From Saccoglossus kowalevskii (Eukaryota > Hemichordata > Enteropneusta > Harrimaniidae): a stretch of DNA of 24,128 nt. The stretch covers positions 202,657 to 226,784 of the forward strand of contig NW_003111477.1 in the NCBI RefSeq assembly GCF_000003605.2. Direction: 5' to 3'. This document shows, piece after piece, positions 21,239-24,128 of this stretch; the first letter of the stretch is position 1, and every line of letters begins with the position of its first letter. The position numbers were made by a program, and so were the translations under genes. A model generated the notes under the pieces. That model saw only the letters and a list, made by a program, of their open reading frames with translations, had not been told where the DNA came from and searched no databases.

Positions 21239-22232
21239 ATGGCGTTTTATTTTTTCGAGAGACGTTTGAAAGTTGCCCTGTGTAGCTACGGCAGAGTTGT
21301 CGGTAACTACCCAATCCCATTTATCGTTCTCCCGCTTATGCTCACATTTTCGCTCGCCGTGGGTGGATTTTATTTCACGGGTAACAATGACATCGAATAT
21401 TTATTTACACCGACGAACGGACCGGCCAAGAAGGACAGAGATGTAATGGATAGTCTTTTTCCGATGAATTACTCTGGGGAATTTCTCGCCAATCGTCAGA
21501 ACGATTTCGGAAGATACGCCAGTGTTATTATTTACACGAAAAAACAGAGTGAAAACATACTCGCTGTCGACTCCCTGCGCGAAATATTCGAATTCCACGA
21601 CAACGTGACAGAAACGAAGGCAAGTATTGGAAGAGAAGAGTACTCATACAGACAGTTATGTGCCAAGTGGAAGAAACAGTGTGTTGATCCAAACCCAGTA
21701 TTAAAAATTTACAACTATACAACGCAAAATGTGAATTTTATCAACATATCGTATCCAGTAATGGCGGGAAATATATCATATTTTATCGGCGGCAGTCTCG
21801 GTGGTGTGCAGTTTTACGGCGATACCAGTATTGTTAAGTCGGCAAGAGCCATTTTGTTGTTTTACCCATTGAAACAATCACCGAATAACATTGATGAGGC
21901 GACCTTAGAATTTGAAAACAAAGTCACCAAAATGGCGGCTAAATACAAATCGACGAAAATAACAGTGACGCTGACGGTGTCACAGACGCTAGCCAACGAA
22001 CTCGATGACATCATCATACGAATGATACCAAGGCTTATAATCTCCTTCTTTATTCTGACGTCATTTTCCGTTCTATCTCTGATGATGACTGACTGGGTAA
22101 CCAGTAAACCAGTACTTGGTACTCTCGGCGTGGCATCGGCACTGTTAGCTGTGATTTCGACTATAGGGTTGCTAAGTTACTGTGGCGTGCCCTTTATTCA
22201 TCTCAACATTGCAATGCCATTTTTGACTCTAG
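21239..22232 (+). CDS. Patched domain-containing protein 3-like, gene 2, exon 1 (residues 1-331)
   Basis: Paralogue of gene 1 exon 1 in the same orientation, about 96% identical in DNA by hand comparison. It has the same TM1, DIEYLFTP motif, glycosylated first loop and TM2 to early TM4. It lacks two residues (Gly-Pro, six bases) present in gene 1 at about 9012-9017. Replacements relative to gene 1 cluster in the loop just before TM2. I use ATG 21239, shared with gene 1 and in a strong GACATGG context. The frame also opens at ATG 21188, which would add 17 unconserved residues in a weak context. The exon ends CTAG/GTGAGT at 22232 in phase 1, exactly as in gene 1. Confidence 0.88.
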
Positions 22233-23435
22233 GTGAGTTTATTACAAACAATCGTATTTCCGTGTTCCCGTGTACCGGTGTCAACATACTTATAAAATAG
22301 TTGTCACTATCAAATGCTGAATTTTTCGTGTATTTTATACAATTCATCGACGGGAGTAAGTTTTACAGGTTACATATAATACTAGTATGTTGATGCGAAA
22401 AAGTGTCATTCTATTTTCAACGATCAAAATAAAGTGTGTTTTTTTTTTATTTTACAATTTCTGTACTTTTTGTGTATTTGCAACATTCTACTTTCCACTA
22501 TTATAATTACATGCAAGAGTAATATGAACATTGGAAATTTGAACCAATTTGCATCAAAATTTTTATTGTTATAGATGAAATAATTTTCTCGATTTTTCAT
22601 AGCAGTGGCTATGATGCCACACTTTACCCATAATCCTTTGCTGGAGAATCAACATGGTGGACTACATAAGTAAAGTTAAATATCTAGAGAATGAATAGTG
22701 ATGTAAAAGAACTGTAAATTGCATTATTCTACATTTGTGGAGCTCGAATTTTGTTTGCCCAGACTACCTGAAAGGAAATGGAACAAGGAAATTCTACAAC
22801 TGCCATTTTTTTTACCCTACTTTGAGAACTAATTTCTACTTTTATAAAATATATGTGTCTGCTATCCAGCTACTGTCATGATATAGCTTTCATCAAAACG
22901 TACTGAGCTATATAGCTAACAGGAAACTATAGTTTACAAAGAAAGTAAACAACATAACAATTTGGTATACTCGTTTTAAAGCGGAGGAGTCGTCACCTGC
23001 GCATGCGTCAGATGACCATAGCGTGTCATTGTTTACAACAAGCATCTACCCATGAGCCATTGTGTTTTTAGCGTGTGTTGTTATCGTCGCTTGGGACTCA
23101 ATTCCCGCGCGTGCGCAGGTGACGACCCTCCCGTCTTAAGTACTGTATCTGTAAAATATTATAAGTTACAAAATCCTATCAACAACAGCTCTCTTATCAA
23201 ATATATCAGCGCAAAAAACCTTATTTCAACTATGCACTCACTATTTCAACTGATATAACATTTTAATTAACTGAGCTAATACCCGGACTGTCCTCAGGCT
23301 GACATTCTAACTAGAGACTGATAAACATACGGTGGATGACTGATGTAGTGCTCTGTAATGTGTGTTTGTGTTTTTTTTTGTCCTAGCCGGGAATTCCGGA
23401 ATTTCAGTGAAATATGTTTCGTTTTCTATTTGTAG
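22233..23435 (+). other. Gene 2 intron, phase 1, ~1.2 kb
   Basis: The donor is GTGAGT at 22233 and the acceptor ends TTTTCTATTTGTAG at 23435. The split codon is G/GT (Gly). It sits at the same place in TM4 as in gene 1 but is a third of the length. Apart from the first few and last 28 bases I could not align it to the gene 1 intron. It holds a TTAA-flanked palindromic element; no other feature was seen. Confidence 0.87.
22976..23139. mobile_element. 164-bp palindromic MITE-like element flanked by TTAA
   Basis: GGAGGAGTCGTCACCTGCGCATGCG (in two parts: GGAGGAGTCGT then CACCTGCGCATGCG, 22983-23007) is mirrored near 23106-23130, with TCGTCACCTGCGCACGCG on the complement. TTAA occurs just outside each end (22976-22979 and 23136-23139), as expected for piggyBac-type insertion. 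The tips do not begin with the usual CCC, so the family assignment is weak. There is no coding capacity. Confidence 0.6.
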
Positions 23436-24128
23436 GTGTCGGAGTGGATGATATGTTCATAATGATAGCATCATGGCGGACAACGTCACCCCGTACCAGC
23501 GTACCTGATCGAATGGCGGAGACCTTTTCGGAAGCAGCGCTCTCTATAACAATAACAAGCATTACTGACGTATTGGCGTTCGGCATCGGAGCTATTTCAA
23601 CCTTTCCTTCTGTTCAAATATTCTGTTGTTATTGTGGGGTTGCCATTCTATTTGACTATATTTACCAAATTACTTTCTTTGGAGGGTGCATGGCTTTGAT
23701 TGGACGCCGTGAACGACAAAATAAACACTGCCTTACGTACGTAAAAGTGTTACCAAAAAAGGAGTCTTCCTCGCGATGTTACCGGTTATTCTGCGCTGGT
23801 GGTATCAGTAACAGTACAGATTGTGATGACGTGATTCAAGAACACTCAGTTATGACTTTTTTCAACAAATATTACGGCCCGTTTGTCACTTTGACGTGGG
23901 TAAAGGTGATTACGGTGATATTATACGTCGCATATATAGTTGTGGCTATTTTGGGAATTTTCCAGGTGATTGAAGGGATACAGCTAAGCCAACTCGCTCG
24001 TGAAGACTCTTCTGACCCTTACGGCCTGACATATTATGAACTTGAAGAGAGTTATTTTAACGAATATGGACCAGTTATACAGGTCATTGTCACCACACCT
24101 CAAAATTATTCTAACATGGCTACTAAAC
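23436..24128 (+). CDS. Patched domain-containing protein 3-like, gene 2, exon 2 (partial, runs off window)
   Basis: The frame continues from exon 1 and stays open to the window edge. It covers the end of TM4 with GVGVDDMF, TM5, TM6, the cytoplasmic linker, TM7 and the start of the second extracellular loop. It is about 94% identical to gene 1 in DNA. Differences include a tight cluster in and after TM7 (YIVVAILGIFQVIEG here against YVSVAIWGSFYASEG in gene 1). About 230 codons are present; the remaining two-thirds of the exon should lie beyond the edge. No stop or frameshift interrupts the visible part, so the copy is probably functional. Confidence 0.9.

Overview
The window looks like AT-rich animal nuclear DNA. 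Protein-coding sequence is sparse and split by GT-AG introns, intergenic stretches are long, and the remainder is littered with broken retrotransposons and small inverted-repeat elements. The gene family and the mixture of BEL/Pao, non-LTR and MITE-like debris fit a marine invertebrate such as a mollusc, brachiopod or amphioxus. I cannot fix the phylum from sequence alone. No tRNA, rRNA or CRISPR array was seen.

The only convincing genes are two tandem, same-strand paralogues of the patched / patched-domain-containing-3 (PTCHD3-like) branch of the RND superfamily. These are 12-pass membrane proteins with a sterol-sensing domain. Gene 1 appears complete in two coding exons (8485-9484 and 13707-15706), giving 999 residues. 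Gene 2 has the same structure (21239-22232 and 23436 onward) and runs off the right edge. In both, a phase-1 intron interrupts TM4 just before the GVGVDD motif. The intron is about 4.2 kb in gene 1 and 1.2 kb in gene 2.

Layout: 1-2554 holds a dispersed repeat, a non-LTR retrotransposon tail, a decayed BEL/Pao pol fragment and a ~940-bp inverted-repeat element. 2555-8150 has no gene I can support. 8151-15711 is gene 1; its intron carries a 37-bp minisatellite, a reverse-transcriptase fragment split by a 189-bp MITE, and two strong hairpins. 15712-20904 is intergenic, with a second copy of the repeat at position 1 and another non-LTR tail. 20905-24128 is gene 2, with a 164-bp TTAA-flanked palindromic element in its intron.

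The most notable observation concerns the two paralogues. Their exons are about 94-96% identical, with silent sites also little changed. Their introns cannot be aligned beyond the splice sites, and their upstream regions share only short ordered blocks. This suggests homogenisation of the exons, for example by gene conversion, between copies that are otherwise old. Amino-acid differences concentrate in one part of the first extracellular loop and around TM7. I found no evidence of a wholly new multi-gene system.
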